Shown: positions 24,876 through 34,979, numbered from the stretch's first letter. The stretch: 64,000 nt of DNA from an uncultured Prevotella sp. (GCA_900315525.1 OMZO01000011.1:1-64000), one strand, 5' to 3'. The notes: generated from the letters alone by a model not told the origin. Translations and numbers: made by a program.

Positions 24876-27326
24876 ATGACAATGAATAACGAGATACTCC
24901 AACAACTCAATGAAAGTCAGCGTGATGCGGTGCTCTACTGCGACGGTGCATCGTTGGTGATTGCTGGTGCAGGCTCTGGTAAGACCCGAGTCTTGACCTA
25001 CAAGATAGCTTGGCTGCTGCAGCAGGGGATGGCCCCCTGGCAAATATTGGCACTGACGTTTACCAACAAGGCCGCTCGCGAGATGAAAGAGCGTATAGGC
25101 CGACTGGTTGGTAATGAACAGGCGCGCTATCTTCAAATGGGAACTTTCCATAGTGTCTTTGCCCGCATCTTAAGAGCTGAGGCAGAGCGAATCGGATTTA
25201 ACTCCAATTTTACCATCTACGATCAGACGGATGCCCGCTCGCTGGTGAAGACAATCATCAAGGAAATGCAGCTTGACGACAAGGTCTATAAACCCTCTTC
25301 TGTCGCAGACCGTATCTCGATGGCAAAAAACCATCTCATCCTGCCACAGCAGTATGCTCAGAGTAACTGGGCGAAGGATGATGCCCAACAGAAGCGTCCT
25401 CAGCTATGCAATATATATATAAGGTACGTAGAGCGTTGCCGCCAGGCAAACGCGATGGACTTCGACGACTTGCTTGTTCAGACGTGGATGCTATTTGGAA
25501 AACATGAGGACATTCGACAGAAATATGTTGAGAAGTTCCAGTTCGTACTTGTTGATGAGTATCAGGATACAAACTTTGCCCAACAGGCTATCGTCTATCA
25601 GTTGACAAAAGAGCGACAGTGTGTGTGCGTTGTGGGTGACGATGCGCAAAGTATCTATTCCTTCCGTGGGGCCAATATCGACAACATCCTTAATTTTCAG
25701 ACACAATACAAGGATGCCAAACTCTTTAAATTGGAACAGAACTATCGTTCTACACAGTTGATAGTCCAGGCTGCGAATTCGCTTATCAGACGGAATGAGC
25801 GTCAGATACCGAAGAATGTATTTTCGAAGAATGAACATGGAGAGCGACTACAACTAAAGCCTGCCTACTCGGATAAGGAAGAGGCAATGATCGTAACGCA
25901 GGATATCAAGCGACTCCGAAGGCAGGATCACTGCAACTGGAGTGACTTTGCCATTCTCTATCGCACTAACTCCCAGAGCCGTTCTTTTGAGGAACAGATG
26001 CGTAAAGACAATATTCCGTATCGTATCTATGGCGGTCTTTCGTTCTATCAGCGAAAGGAAATCAAGGATGTTATAGCCTATTTCCGTCTGATTGCGAACC
26101 CTGACGACGAGGAGGCCTTCAAGCGTATCGTCAACTATCCAGCCCGAGGTATTGGCGATACGACGGTTGGTAAGGTTATTCAGACTGCACAGTCCTATGG
26201 CGTTAGCCTTTGGCAGGTCATCAAGGAACCAGGTCTCTTCCCCATGGATGTGAGCAAGGGTACGATGACGAAATTGCAGAATTTTAGGATGCTGATAGAG
26301 GGGTGGATAGGCCGTCTGAATACAGAGGATGCCTATACGCTGGGGCACGACATCATCATGAATTCCGGCATCAGCAAGGACATCTACTCAGGCCGCAATC
26401 CTGAAGACATCTCCCGACAAGAGAACCTTGAGGAGTTTCTGAGTGGCATGCAAGATTTCGTGGAGTCACGACGTGAAGAGGATATGGGCGACCAAGTTTA
26501 TCTGCCCGATTTCCTTCAGGAAGTGGCATTGCTTACCGATCTTGATAGTGATAATGGCGACGAGAACGATAAGGTGACGCTGATGACTATCCATTCTGCT
26601 AAAGGTCTGGAGTTCCCGACCGTATTCGTTGTGGGCCTTGAGGAGAATATCTTCCCCAGTCCTATGTGTACTAACTCTATGCGCGAGCTGGAGGAGGAAC
26701 GTCGTCTGCTTTACGTAGCCATCACACGTGCTGAGAAACATTGCATCTTGACTTGTGCCCAGAATCGTTGGCGCTATGGACGGATGGAATATGATACGCC
26801 CTCGCGATTTATCCGTGATATTGACCCGGAATTGCTGGATGTGCAGAGTGAGACGAGTGGGGCATACGGTACAGGAAATACGTATGGTGGTCATCGTCGA
26901 TACGAGAGTGAAGGACCTGAGTGGATGCAGAACCCACACCCCGTGGCTACGCAGTTCAAGGCAGATCCGAAACCTCGTCTGGTGGCCCCAAGGCAGGAAG
27001 AGAAACCTATGAATCCCTTTGGCGAAGGATTCAAACGACTGTATCAGCAGCAGACAGGCAAACCACTTAGTAGTACCTCGAAACCAACAATACCTAGTGG
27101 TAACTTCAAATCTGTTAATCGTGCTATCCCACCACGTCCAATGGCTTCAGACGCTGCCCCTGGCGATCTCCATGAGGGAACACGTATCGAACATCAGCGC
27201 TTTGGTATCGGAACTGTCATCAAAATTGAAGGTACAGGTGAGAACACCAAGGCCACTGTTGAATTTAAAAATACGGGTACGAAACAATTGTTGCTGAAGT
27301 TCGCCAAGTTCAAGATCATCCAATAG
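24876..27326 (+). CDS. pcrA: UvrD/PcrA-type superfamily 1 DNA helicase
   Basis: 816 residues from the ATG at 24876 (a second ATG lies at 24882); the upstream frame covers the promoter and is rejected. Motif I is AGAGSGKTRVLTYK, with LTFTNKAAREMKERI (Ia), VDEYQDTNFAQ (II), GDDAQSIYSFRGA (III), LEQNYRST (IV), TIHSAKGLEFPTVFVVG (V) and RLLYVAITRAEKH (VI). The C-terminus (HQRFGIGTVIKIEG, then KFAKFKII) is the PcrA-type Tudor-like domain that contacts RNA polymerase. It acts as a 3'-5' helicase in repair and replication. A terminator hairpin follows directly. Confidence 0.95.
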   Translation: MTMNNEILQQLNESQRDAVLYCDGASLVIAGAGSGKTRVLTYKIAWLLQQGMAPWQILALTFTNKAAREMKERIGRLVGNEQARYLQMGTFHSVFARILRAEAERIGFNSNFTIYDQTDARSLVKTIIKEMQLDDKVYKPSSVADRISMAKNHLILPQQYAQSNWAKDDAQQKRPQLCNIYIRYVERCRQANAMDFDDLLVQTWMLFGKHEDIRQKYVEKFQFVLVDEYQDTNFAQQAIVYQLTKERQCVCVVGDDAQSIYSFRGANIDNILNFQTQYKDAKLFKLEQNYRSTQLIVQAANSLIRRNERQIPKNVFSKNEHGERLQLKPAYSDKEEAMIVTQDIKRLRRQDHCNWSDFAILYRTNSQSRSFEEQMRKDNIPYRIYGGLSFYQRKEIKDVIAYFRLIANPDDEEAFKRIVNYPARGIGDTTVGKVIQTAQSYGVSLWQVIKEPGLFPMDVSKGTMTKLQNFRMLIEGWIGRLNTEDAYTLGHDIIMNSGISKDIYSGRNPEDISRQENLEEFLSGMQDFVESRREEDMGDQVYLPDFLQEVALLTDLDSDNGDENDKVTLMTIHSAKGLEFPTVFVVGLEENIFPSPMCTNSMRELEEERRLLYVAITRAEKHCILTCAQNRWRYGRMEYDTPSRFIRDIDPELLDVQSETSGAYGTGNTYGGHRRYESEGPEWMQNPHPVATQFKADPKPRLVAPRQEEKPMNPFGEGFKRLYQQQTGKPLSSTSKPTIPSGNFKSVNRAIPPRPMASDAAPGDLHEGTRIEHQRFGIGTVIKIEGTGENTKATVEFKNTGTKQLLLKFAKFKIIQ

Positions 27327-27327
27327 A

Positions 27328-27355
27328 AAAGAGGAGTAAAAAACTCCTCTTTCTT
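27328..27355 (+). terminator. Terminator of the helicase gene
   Basis: AAAGAGGAGT (27328-27337) pairs with ACTCCTCTTT (27343-27352), 5-nt loop, followed by CTTT. It starts 2 nt after the stop codon. Confidence 0.85.
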
Positions 27356-27404
27356 TATGATTAATCACCTCTGCTTATGCAGCCTCCTTGTTTAACGTAG
27401 AAGG

Positions 27405-27527
27405 TCAAACATCTTCTGGGCGCTCTATCTTTTTCACAGTCTTAGGCAGATGCTTCTTTTTTCTAAGCCAAGCCTCTTTGCGAGCTTCATACTCTTCGTG
27501 GTGCTTCTCAAGAAATCCGTCTGCCAT
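27405..27527 (-). CDS. Small 40-residue conserved-type protein
   Basis: From the ATG at 27527 to TGA at 27405, a 40-residue Lys/Glu-rich peptide starts MADGFLEKHHEEYEARKEAW and ends PEDV. Very similar small proteins starting MAD-x-(F/Y)-LE occur in Bacteroidota and are often mislabelled dehydrogenase; no function is known to me. No signal peptide or metal motif is seen; it would be one helix plus a basic segment. It lies 11 nt after the DUF4270 gene on the same strand, so is likely the last gene of that transcript. Confidence 0.7.
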   Translation of the reverse strand: MADGFLEKHHEEYEARKEAWLRKKKHLPKTVKKIERPEDV

Positions 27528-27538
27528 ATCTGCTATTG

Positions 27539-29011
27539 CTATTTCTTATCATTAAACTTCGCGTAGATCACGTTCACCTTGATAGGCGTGTTGCCGCCTA
27601 CAAGCTTGGTACTCGTTAATGCAAGATTGTTACAGATACCATTGATGGTAGCTGTTGCTGCTCCCGCAGTGTTTGTCTTTTGGGCTGCAGATAGAATGGT
27701 GGTGACAGGCACCAATACGACCTTATTCCAATCTGGATGTTTCTTTTCCCAATCTGGATCCAGCAGACTACCAACGAACATATCCCTAAACATGAGCGTT
27801 ACAATGTTACCCATATTGGTGAAACTATACGTATTCTTGTTTAGTGACGATACAAAAGAACTTCTGTAGTCGTATGTCTTTTCCTTCTCAAAGAAAGAGA
27901 AGAGACTGTCCTTCTGAATCATCAGGACCATCGAAGGCGCTTTTAGGAGATACTCATTTTCAAAGAGTTCGGAGTTCATTCGCTGGAAAGTCATATTGAC
28001 ACTCAGTAGTGAGTCGTTATGGTGTCCTTCCATAATCTTCATGACAGGCAACTCCACTTCGGTGAAAATGCCAGATGGCGTCTTGAGGTAAGTGCAGGAG
28101 TTGTCTGCTGCCAATTCTTTCAAGCCTTCTTTGTCATTAGTGACATGACTGGTCTGAAGAATCTCAGGAGTCGCAGCAAACGCCATCATAGTATTGGTAA
28201 ACTCGTCATTACTCTTCTTATAGCGAAAAAAGAGTCTCATACTAATATCATTGATGTTTGCCATCACGCCGAGACCATCTTCAATCTTGAAATTGAAACC
28301 AGGACAGACTTTATTGACAAAAGTATAGGAATTCTTGAAATACTCTGGATGGTCATAATAGGTCTGGAGCAGATATGATCCGTAGTTATTATAGGACTGG
28401 CCATCAGGTGCTATATAAGGATCATTAAGCGCTATACGGATCATGTCGCTATAGCCTTTTGATGATCTGACTTCGTCAGAATAGGTGTGGTTGACGATAG
28501 AGAACATCTGTTTCTTATCGATGCCACCTTCTCTGATATAGCCAGCTTCCTCTGGGTCGTAGTTAGTGTAATAGACTAGATTATCGTTCATTGGCTCTAT
28601 CAGTTCCTGAATACGCATCTTTAATGGCACAAGCGAGTCACCATAACATCTTTCCTTGTCGAAAAAGAGCCGTATCTCACATGAGTCGGCAATCACCTGA
28701 CCATCTTCAACAACCATCAGTTCTTTTGAAGGAAAATTAACGCCTTCCAGAAGGTTGAATTGCGTCATGAATTCTGTCTTTACATAAGTTCCTGTCTCTG
28801 GGTCTTTGATCTGCCCGAAGAAACAATCGAAGTTCTGTGCATAGATAGAATCGATTACCAAGGATTTGCTATGGGCTTCAAAAATACCCGTGGAAACCTG
28901 GAGCTTGTCATCCTCATCTGTCAGCGATTTGCCGATTCCTGCTGTCTCTTCACTGCAGGAAACTATTGCCATTGCGGTTATTGCAATCGCTGTAAACAAT
29001 CTGAATTTCAT
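27539..29011 (-). CDS. DUF4270 lipoprotein
   Basis: 490 residues with a lipoprotein signal: MKFRLFTAIAITAMAIVSC, lipid-bearing Cys19, followed by SEETAGIGKSL. The rest is beta-rich and matches the DUF4270 layout: YLG-type start (VSTGIFEAHSKSLVIDSIYA), FLLQF-like middle segments, and a C-terminal motif near IKVNVIYAKF. Predicted surface or periplasmic outer-membrane lipoprotein; function unknown. In Bacteroidota it is commonly encoded directly after a short GT5 protein, as here (19-nt gap). Confidence 0.88.
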   Translation of the reverse strand: MKFRLFTAIAITAMAIVSCSEETAGIGKSLTDEDDKLQVSTGIFEAHSKSLVIDSIYAQNFDCFFGQIKDPETGTYVKTEFMTQFNLLEGVNFPSKELMVVEDGQVIADSCEIRLFFDKERCYGDSLVPLKMRIQELIEPMNDNLVYYTNYDPEEAGYIREGGIDKKQMFSIVNHTYSDEVRSSKGYSDMIRIALNDPYIAPDGQSYNNYGSYLLQTYYDHPEYFKNSYTFVNKVCPGFNFKIEDGLGVMANINDISMRLFFRYKKSNDEFTNTMMAFAATPEILQTSHVTNDKEGLKELAADNSCTYLKTPSGIFTEVELPVMKIMEGHHNDSLLSVNMTFQRMNSELFENEYLLKAPSMVLMIQKDSLFSFFEKEKTYDYRSSFVSSLNKNTYSFTNMGNIVTLMFRDMFVGSLLDPDWEKKHPDWNKVVLVPVTTILSAAQKTNTAGAATATINGICNNLALTSTKLVGGNTPIKVNVIYAKFNDKK

Positions 29012-29030
29012 GTGTTTGATATTATTCTAA

Positions 29031-29846
29031 TTATTCAGCTTCTTCAGGGAAGAGCTGCTCATAAAATGTTTCATATGCGTCTGCGAAATCCTGCTGATAG
29101 CCCAACAAAGGAATATCTTTTGTCTTTGCATAGTCAAGCAGGGTCTCGTTCACGACACTATCAGCCTGCACGATACCATCACTGTAGTCGATTGCCAGTT
29201 TGCCGAGTTCGATGAAATCGAAGTTATCACTATAGTTCTGCAAGAGTTCGGCTTGAGCCTCGCGGAATTCAAGGCATTTCTTGAAATTGGTGCCCAGATC
29301 CTTCTCTAAACTCTGCGTAAATAGTGACGTCACCACTTTTGTGTTAGCAAAGGATGGCTCTTCGTGATAAGCAGTCTTGACATAGAGGGGTACTACAGCA
29401 CTCATCCAGCCCTGACAGTGAATGATGTCGGGCACCCAGCGCAGCTTCTTCACCGTCTCCAATACTCCGCGTGCGAAGAAGATGGCACGCTCGCCGTTGT
29501 CTGGATAGTCTTCGCCTTGCTCGTCTTTTTCCATCAGTCGCTTGCCGAAATAGTCGTCATTATCGATGAAATAGACCTGAATTCTGGCAGACTGTATGGA
29601 GGCTACCTTGATAATCAGTGGGTGGTCGGTATCATCAATGATAAGGTTCATACCTGACAAGCGTATCACTTCATGTAATTGTCCGCGCCGCTCGTTAATG
29701 GTTCCCCATTTCGGCATAAAAGTACGAATCTCATGATTACGCTCCTGCATAGCCTGCGGAAGATCTTTTCCCATTAGTGACAGGTTTGTGTCGGGAACAT
29801 AAGGAGATATCTCCTGATTGATGAAAAGTATTTTCTTCTTTGCCAT
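29031..29846 (-). CDS. Short glycogen/starch synthase-like protein (GT5 N-domain only)
   Basis: The ATG at 29846 gives 271 residues (MAKKKILFINQEISPYVP). It matches the N-terminal Rossmann domain of GT5 synthases: QEISPYVPDTNLSLMGKDLP replaces the usual E..P..K.GGLGDV.G.LP, then IRTFMPKWG, RAIFFARGVLETVKKLRWVP and PDIIHCQGWMSAVVPLYVK. The ADP-glucose KTGGL loop is altered and the whole second GT1-type domain with the catalytic EPCG region is missing, so it cannot be an ordinary glycogen synthase. It is a recurrent Bacteroidota protein; role unknown. Confidence 0.85.
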   Translation of the reverse strand: MAKKKILFINQEISPYVPDTNLSLMGKDLPQAMQERNHEIRTFMPKWGTINERRGQLHEVIRLSGMNLIIDDTDHPLIIKVASIQSARIQVYFIDNDDYFGKRLMEKDEQGEDYPDNGERAIFFARGVLETVKKLRWVPDIIHCQGWMSAVVPLYVKTAYHEEPSFANTKVVTSLFTQSLEKDLGTNFKKCLEFREAQAELLQNYSDNFDFIELGKLAIDYSDGIVQADSVVNETLLDYAKTKDIPLLGYQQDFADAYETFYEQLFPEEAE

Positions 29847-29864
29847 TTTGATAGTTTTACCCGG

Positions 29865-29898
29865 CAAAGATACAAAAAAAATCGCACAGAACTTTCAA
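29865..29898 (-). promoter_or_regulatory. Promoter of the GT5-like/DUF4270 unit
   Basis: Minus-strand TATCTTTG (29865-29872) with TTG at 29896-29898 (23-nt spacer, slightly long), 19 nt before the ATG. Confidence 0.55.
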
Positions 29899-29990
29899 TC
29901 TGTGCCAGATTTTAGCAAAAAGTGACATTTGTGCACCTTTTTTTAGTATATTTTCTCCTTTTTTGGGGCTTATTAGCTTAATAAAGTGAT

Positions 29991-31814
29991 TTAAGCATAC
30001 TTTTGTATGAGTGCAAGAAAACGGGTGCCGTATTTCTGTTTCTTGTGCTCACCGATGCCGGAGATAGCACCAAACTGTTCGATGGTTGTAGGTTTGATGG
30101 TAGCAAGAGAGTGGAGCACTCTGTCGCTGAAGACAATATAGGGTGGGAATCCTTCTTCATCAGCACAGATGGTACGCAGGTTGCGCAATGCCTCGAAAAG
30201 TTTGGGGTCTTCGACGCCCGTCGTGGGGGGCAGTCCAGGAATGGTAATCGTCGGAATTTCCAGTCGCAGCCTCGGTTTGCGTTTCGGAGTCTCTTTTGCA
30301 CTGTGGTCGATGACGCATAGCGTGGCCTCTCGGCGCCCGTAGAGCACATCTTCGCCGAGTGTTGTTACCTTTACCTTATGGCCATCATTGTAGGCTATCT
30401 CGACATAACCCATCTGCAACATTTGAAGCAGATAATCCTGCCAATCGTTGGTGCTGATTTCCTTGCCGACACCAAAAGTCTTGATTTCATCGTAATGATG
30501 GCGCACGACACCGGGCGAACGCATGCCTTTCAGAATCTCAATGACGGTAGCAATTCTGATGGTTTCATCGGTACGTTTGATAGCACTTAGGGCCATCTGC
30601 ACATAGCGTGTACCATCGAAATGCCGGGGCGGATTCTCACAGATGTCGCAGTTACCACAGTCATGGGCCGTCTGCTCACTGAAATAGTTGAGCAGTATCC
30701 TGCGCCTGCAGACCCCCGACTCAGCATATTCCTGCATACGCCGCAGCTTGTCCATGTTGATGTCTTGTTGTCCGCTCTGGCGTGCAAACTCAGTCAACTG
30801 AACAATATCTGCCAACGAATAGAAGAGGATAGTGTCTGCAGGGGCACCATCTCTGCCGGCTCGTCCTATCTCCTGATAGAAGCTTTCAATGCTCTTGGGC
30901 ATATTATAGTGGATGACCCACCTCACATTACTCTTGTCGATACCCATTCCAAAAGCAATAGTAGCACATACGACGAGTAGTTTGTCATTCTTAAAGTCTT
31001 CCTGCGTAGAACTTCGCTCAACTGACGATAAACCAGCATGATATGCAGCAGCATTAATGCCTTTAGCTCGTAAGTCAGATGCCAACTTTTCCGTTGTCTT
31101 ACGACTCAGGCAGTAGATGATGCCTGCCTCCAGCGGACGGGCCTTGATGAAGTTCTGAATAAAGTGCATTTTCTCAGCAGCTTTGAACCCTCGTTTTACC
31201 GACAGACTGAGGTTGGGACGATCGAAACTTGAGATAAACTCACGGGCATCACGCAGTTTCAGTTGTTCTATAATATCATGTCGTGTGATTTTATCGGCAG
31301 TAGCCGTCAGTGCCATCATCGGTGTGTTGGGAAATTTATCCCTTAAAATACCCAATTGGGTATATTCTGGTCTGAAGTCATGCCCCCACTGGCTAATACA
31401 GTGAGCCTCGTCAATGGCAAACAGTGAGATGTTGATATGACAGAACAAGTAATCCAGTTCTGCCAGCAGTTTTTCTGGAGAGACATACAAGAGTTTGATA
31501 CTGCCTTCTACGCACTTCCGACGTATAAGAATGTCGACAGACGGGTCATTTCCACTATTGAGAGCTTCGGCCTCGATACCGTTAGCACGAAGCGTTTCCA
31601 CCTGATCCTTCATCAGACTGATCAGGGGCGATACCACAACGGTAGTCCCTGGCATCGCGAGGGCAGGAATCTGATAGCAAATGCTTTTCCCGCCACCTGT
31701 CGGCATCAGCACCAAGGCGTCCTTTCCGCCCATGATGTGTCTGATGATTTCTTCCTGATTTGGACGGAAAGAATCATAGCCGAAATAATGTTTTAAGACG
31801 GTTTGAATGTCCAT
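29991..31814 (-). CDS. recQ: RecQ DNA helicase
   Basis: The ATG at 31814 ([20 protein letters not shown]) gives 607 residues, the normal RecQ size; an open extension upstream covers the promoter. Motif 0 FRPNQEEII, motif [17 protein letters not shown] box [18 protein letters not shown], motif [12 protein letters not shown], the zinc Cys cluster ([17 protein letters not shown]), a winged helix and a C-terminal HRDC domain ([20 protein letters not shown]) are all present. A 3'-5' helicase for recombination repair. Confidence 0.96.
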   Translation of the reverse strand: MDIQTVLKHYFGYDSFRPNQEEIIRHIMGGKDALVLMPTGGGKSICYQIPALAMPGTTVVVSPLISLMKDQVETLRANGIEAEALNSGNDPSVDILIRRKCVEGSIKLLYVSPEKLLAELDYLFCHINISLFAIDEAHCISQWGHDFRPEYTQLGILRDKFPNTPMMALTATADKITRHDIIEQLKLRDAREFISSFDRPNLSLSVKRGFKAAEKMHFIQNFIKARPLEAGIIYCLSRKTTEKLASDLRAKGINAAAYHAGLSSVERSSTQEDFKNDKLLVVCATIAFGMGIDKSNVRWVIHYNMPKSIESFYQEIGRAGRDGAPADTILFYSLADIVQLTEFARQSGQQDINMDKLRRMQEYAESGVCRRRILLNYFSEQTAHDCGNCDICENPPRHFDGTRYVQMALSAIKRTDETIRIATVIEILKGMRSPGVVRHHYDEIKTFGVGKEISTNDWQDYLLQMLQMGYVEIAYNDGHKVKVTTLGEDVLYGRREATLCVIDHSAKETPKRKPRLRLEIPTITIPGLPPTTGVEDPKLFEALRNLRTICADEEGFPPYIVFSDRVLHSLATIKPTTIEQFGAISGIGEHKKQKYGTRFLALIQKYA

Positions 31815-31831
31815 TAAAATGAAATTTTTCA

Positions 31832-31864
31832 CAAAGATAGTGCATTTTTTTGAAAAAAACTCAA
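31832..31864 (-). promoter_or_regulatory. recQ promoter
   Basis: Minus-strand TATCTTTG (31832-31839) with TTG at 31862-31864 (22-nt spacer), 17 nt before the ATG. Confidence 0.55.
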
Positions 31865-31870
31865 AAAATG

Positions 31871-31901
31871 TTGCAATTTTAAAGAAATATTTGTATATTT
31901 G
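31871..31901 (+). promoter_or_regulatory. Promoter of the AraC-type regulator
   Basis: TTG (31871-31873), 20 nt, TATATTTG (31894-31901), 27 nt before the ATG at 31929; divergent from recQ. Confidence 0.8.
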
Positions 31902-31928
31902 CGCATTAATCAACTAATTCGCTTAAAG

Positions 31929-32387
31929 ATGGGAAAGTATAACATTTCTGAAAAGAAAGAGAAAGAAGCCGCTTACAGAAGTCTCGTAAGCCCTCACATG
32001 ATGGACGAGATGCAGGAGAAGATCCTCAATATCATCGTCATGCAGAAGAAGTACAGGGATAAGGACTATTCCGCAAAAAGACTTGCAGATGACCTCGGAA
32101 CTAACACGCGCTACATCTCAGCTGTTGTCAATGTTCGTTTTCACATGAATTACACTTCTTTTGTTAACAAGTACCGTATCGACGAGGCTATGTCCATCCT
32201 TGTCGACAAGCGCTATCAGGATCTCCGTATGGAAGAAGTGAGTGACATGGTGGGATTTGCCAATCGCCAGTCTTTCTACGCGTCATTCTATCGCATCGTA
32301 GGCATCACGCCGCGTGAGTATCGCTTGCAGCATCTCAAACAGCATCCTGCTATGCTGGCTAAACGAGGCAGAAAGAAATCATCATAA
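31929..32387 (+). CDS. AraC-type HTH regulator without sensor domain
   Basis: 152 residues. The C-terminal 100 form an AraC HTH: KDYSAKRLADDLGTNTRYIS (first helix-turn-helix), then MEEVSDMVGFANRQSFYASF and YRIVGITPREYRLQHL (second, with the typical GF.....F...F...G..P..YR pattern). The first 45 residues are charged and contain no ligand-binding domain. The Lys/Arg tail may aid DNA binding. Such short AraC proteins are frequent in Prevotella. Dipeptidyl peptidase III begins 16 nt downstream, so the two may share the promoter. The target genes are unknown. Confidence 0.9.
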   Translation: MGKYNISEKKEKEAAYRSLVSPHMMDEMQEKILNIIVMQKKYRDKDYSAKRLADDLGTNTRYISAVVNVRFHMNYTSFVNKYRIDEAMSILVDKRYQDLRMEEVSDMVGFANRQSFYASFYRIVGITPREYRLQHLKQHPAMLAKRGRKKSS

Positions 32388-32402
32388 GGAGGGCCTCATT
32401 CC

Positions 32403-34352
32403 GTGGATTTTCACTACCAAGATGAGCGATTTGCAGATTTGCAGTTGCTCAGATACAGATTGAATGGTTTCGAGAAACTGACACTACAGCAGAAGGAGTT
32501 GGTTTATTATTTGTCTGAAGCCACTTTGTGGGGGAGAGATATCACGTTTGATCAGTTTGGGAAATACAATCTCCGTATCAGAAAGGTACTGGAGATTATT
32601 TATTGTGACCTGACGGTTTCTCACGATACAGAAGAATTCAAGGCCTTCGAGACTTATTTGAAACGCGTATGGTTTTCCAGCGGCATCTATCATCATTATG
32701 GATGTGAGAAGTTTAAACCTGGTTTCTCGCAGGAATGGCTGCGAGAGCAGCTTCTACAGGTAGACGCTAGAAAACTGCCACTCAAGGAGGGTGAGACCGT
32801 ATCACAGCTCTGCGAAGAACTTTTTCCCGTTATCTTTGACGAGACCGTCCTCCCTAAGCGTGTGAATAAGGCCGACGGTGAAGACTTGCTGCTGACGTCT
32901 GCCTGCCATTTTTATGATGGCGTCTCACAAGCCGAGGCAGAGCGTTTTTACGAGGCCATGAAACAGGCCAATGCCCATAATCCTGAGCCTGCTTCGTATG
33001 GTCTGAATTCGACGCTCGTCAAGGAGGATGGAGAACTGAAAGAGCAGGTCTGGTCTGCCGATGGCAAATATGCCAATGCCATCCGGCACATTATCTATTG
33101 GCTGGAAAAGGCAATGGATGTTGCTGAGAACGAGCAGCAGAAAAAGGTTATAAGACTACTTATAACATATTACAAATCAGGCGATCTGAAAGATTTCAAT
33201 AAATATTGCATTGAATGGCTGAAAGAGCACGATTCGAGTATCGACTTCATCAATGGTTTCATTGAGGTCTATGGCGATCCGCTCGGGCTGAAAGGTTCTT
33301 GGGAAGGACTGGTGGAGTACATCGACGAGGAAGCTACGCATCGCACACGTACCATCAGTGATAATGCCCAATGGTTTGAAGACCATTCCCCTGTAGATCC
33401 TCGTTTCCGCAAGCCTGTTGTCAGGGGCGTTTCTGCCAATGTCATCTGTGCTGCCATGCTTGGAGGTGACGAGTATCCCTCAACGGCCATAGGTATCAAT
33501 CTACCCAATGCAGACTGGATCAGGGCTGAATATGGCTCAAAGAGCATCACGATCAGCAATATCACCGATGCCTATAACAAGGCAGCTCACGGCAATGGCT
33601 TCAAGGAGGCATTCGTGATAGATAAGCAGACCCTCAGTCTCATCAATCAATACGGAGATATTTGCGATGATTTGCATACCGACCTTCATGAGTGCCTCGG
33701 ACATGGTAGCGGGCGCCTCCTGCCAGGTGTCGATCCCGATGCGTTGAAGGCCTATGGCAACACGATAGAAGAGGCGAGGGCCGATCTCTTCGGACTCTAT
33801 TATATGGCAGATCCGAAACTGGTGGAACTAGGGCTCGTGCCTGATGGTGAGGCCTATAAGTCACAGTATTATTCTTATATGATGAATGGACTGATGACAC
33901 AATTGATAAGGATTGCTCCAGGCCATCAGATAGAAGAAGCCCATATGCGTAATCGCGCCCTGATAGCCCGTTGGTGTATGGCCCAGGGCGATGTCGTCAG
34001 ACTGGTGAAGCGCGATGGTAACACCTACGTTGAAATCACGGATTATGAAGCCCTGCGCCAGCTGATAGCCACTTTGTTGGCTGAGGTGCAACGCATCAAG
34101 AGTGAGGGCGACTACGCTGCAGCCCGTCAGTTGGTGGAGCAGTATGCCGTCAAGGTTGATCCCGTGCTCCACGAAGAGGTGCTGGCCCGTTATAACCAAC
34201 TCAACCTTGCGCCTTATAAAGGTTTCATCAATCCGATGCTGTTGCCCGTCAGGGATCAGGATGGTCGTATTTGCGACATCCAGGTGAACTACAGCGAGAG
34301 CTATGCCCATCAGATGCTCCGCTATAGCACGGAATATGCCAGTCTCATATAA
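32403..34352 (+). CDS. Dipeptidyl peptidase III (M49)
   Basis: 649 residues from GTG 32403; no ATG is available near, and MDFHYQDERFADLQLLRYRL matches the family start. The M49 zinc motif is HECLGH (429-434; usually HELLGH), with the third ligand in EEARADLFGLYYM about 25 residues later. The domain releases dipeptides from oligopeptide N-termini. No signal peptide is seen, so it is predicted cytoplasmic. It is encoded 16 nt after the AraC-type gene and 12 nt before the alkylation-repair gene, likely one transcript. Confidence 0.93.
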   Translation: MDFHYQDERFADLQLLRYRLNGFEKLTLQQKELVYYLSEATLWGRDITFDQFGKYNLRIRKVLEIIYCDLTVSHDTEEFKAFETYLKRVWFSSGIYHHYGCEKFKPGFSQEWLREQLLQVDARKLPLKEGETVSQLCEELFPVIFDETVLPKRVNKADGEDLLLTSACHFYDGVSQAEAERFYEAMKQANAHNPEPASYGLNSTLVKEDGELKEQVWSADGKYANAIRHIIYWLEKAMDVAENEQQKKVIRLLITYYKSGDLKDFNKYCIEWLKEHDSSIDFINGFIEVYGDPLGLKGSWEGLVEYIDEEATHRTRTISDNAQWFEDHSPVDPRFRKPVVRGVSANVICAAMLGGDEYPSTAIGINLPNADWIRAEYGSKSITISNITDAYNKAAHGNGFKEAFVIDKQTLSLINQYGDICDDLHTDLHECLGHGSGRLLPGVDPDALKAYGNTIEEARADLFGLYYMADPKLVELGLVPDGEAYKSQYYSYMMNGLMTQLIRIAPGHQIEEAHMRNRALIARWCMAQGDVVRLVKRDGNTYVEITDYEALRQLIATLLAEVQRIKSEGDYAAARQLVEQYAVKVDPVLHEEVLARYNQLNLAPYKGFINPMLLPVRDQDGRICDIQVNYSESYAHQMLRYSTEYASLI

Positions 34353-34364
34353 ATTAAGGTGTAT

Positions 34365-34979
34365 ATGGACATACAGGCACAAGTGAAAGAGATCAAGCAA
34401 TCGTTCCGTCAGATGATGGACGGGGCGGTTGCACAGTCCATGCGAAATAAGGGCGTCGATTACAAGCTGAACTGGGGAGCTACCCTGCCGCGCCTTCGTG
34501 AGAAAGCCGATGAAATCGGCAAAAACTACGACCTCGCCATCGCACTGTGGAAAGAGAATGTGCGTGAGTGCAAGATCCTCGCCACAATGGTGATGCCTGC
34601 CGATGTCGTGCTGCCAGAGGTGATTGACATCTGGATGGAACAGATGCCCACACAGGAAATTGCCGAACAGGCAGCCTTCAACCTCTTCCAGTATCTGCCT
34701 TATGCCCCCGAAAAGGCCTATACATGGATGGCTTCCGACAAGGAACTCTACCAACTTTGTGGCTTCCATATACTCAGTCGTCTGTTTATGAATAAGCAAG
34801 AACCCAACGAACGTGGTATCAATGAATTCATTGATCAGGCCATTGTCGCTTTGCAAGAGGGCTCCATTCCCGTCAGGAAAGCCGCTATGGCCTGTATGAT
34901 GCGATTCTCAGAACTGGGCCTTGTCTATGAACGGATTGCCAAAAGCGCATTAAAACAGGCTAATTTAGATTTTTTATAA
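34365..34979 (+). CDS. AlkD-like DNA alkylation repair protein
   Basis: 204 residues from the ATG at 34365. Helical HEAT-like repeats are evident: MDIQAQVKEIKQSFRQMMDG, then YKLNWGATLPRLREKADEIG, ALWKENVRECKILATMVM and PVRKAAMACMMRF. This fits the AlkD/AlkC HEAT-repeat glycosylase superfamily, which flips out or excises alkylated bases. Active-site Trp/Asp residues cannot be assigned with certainty, so it might be a non-catalytic relative. It follows the DPP III gene by 12 nt. Confidence 0.8.
   Translation: MDIQAQVKEIKQSFRQMMDGAVAQSMRNKGVDYKLNWGATLPRLREKADEIGKNYDLAIALWKENVRECKILATMVMPADVVLPEVIDIWMEQMPTQEIAEQAAFNLFQYLPYAPEKAYTWMASDKELYQLCGFHILSRLFMNKQEPNERGINEFIDQAIVALQEGSIPVRKAAMACMMRFSELGLVYERIAKSALKQANLDFL

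Noticed and set aside
33861..34856. 331-codon minus-strand open frame
   Set aside because: Antisense to DPP III and the AlkD-like gene, no recognisable motif.
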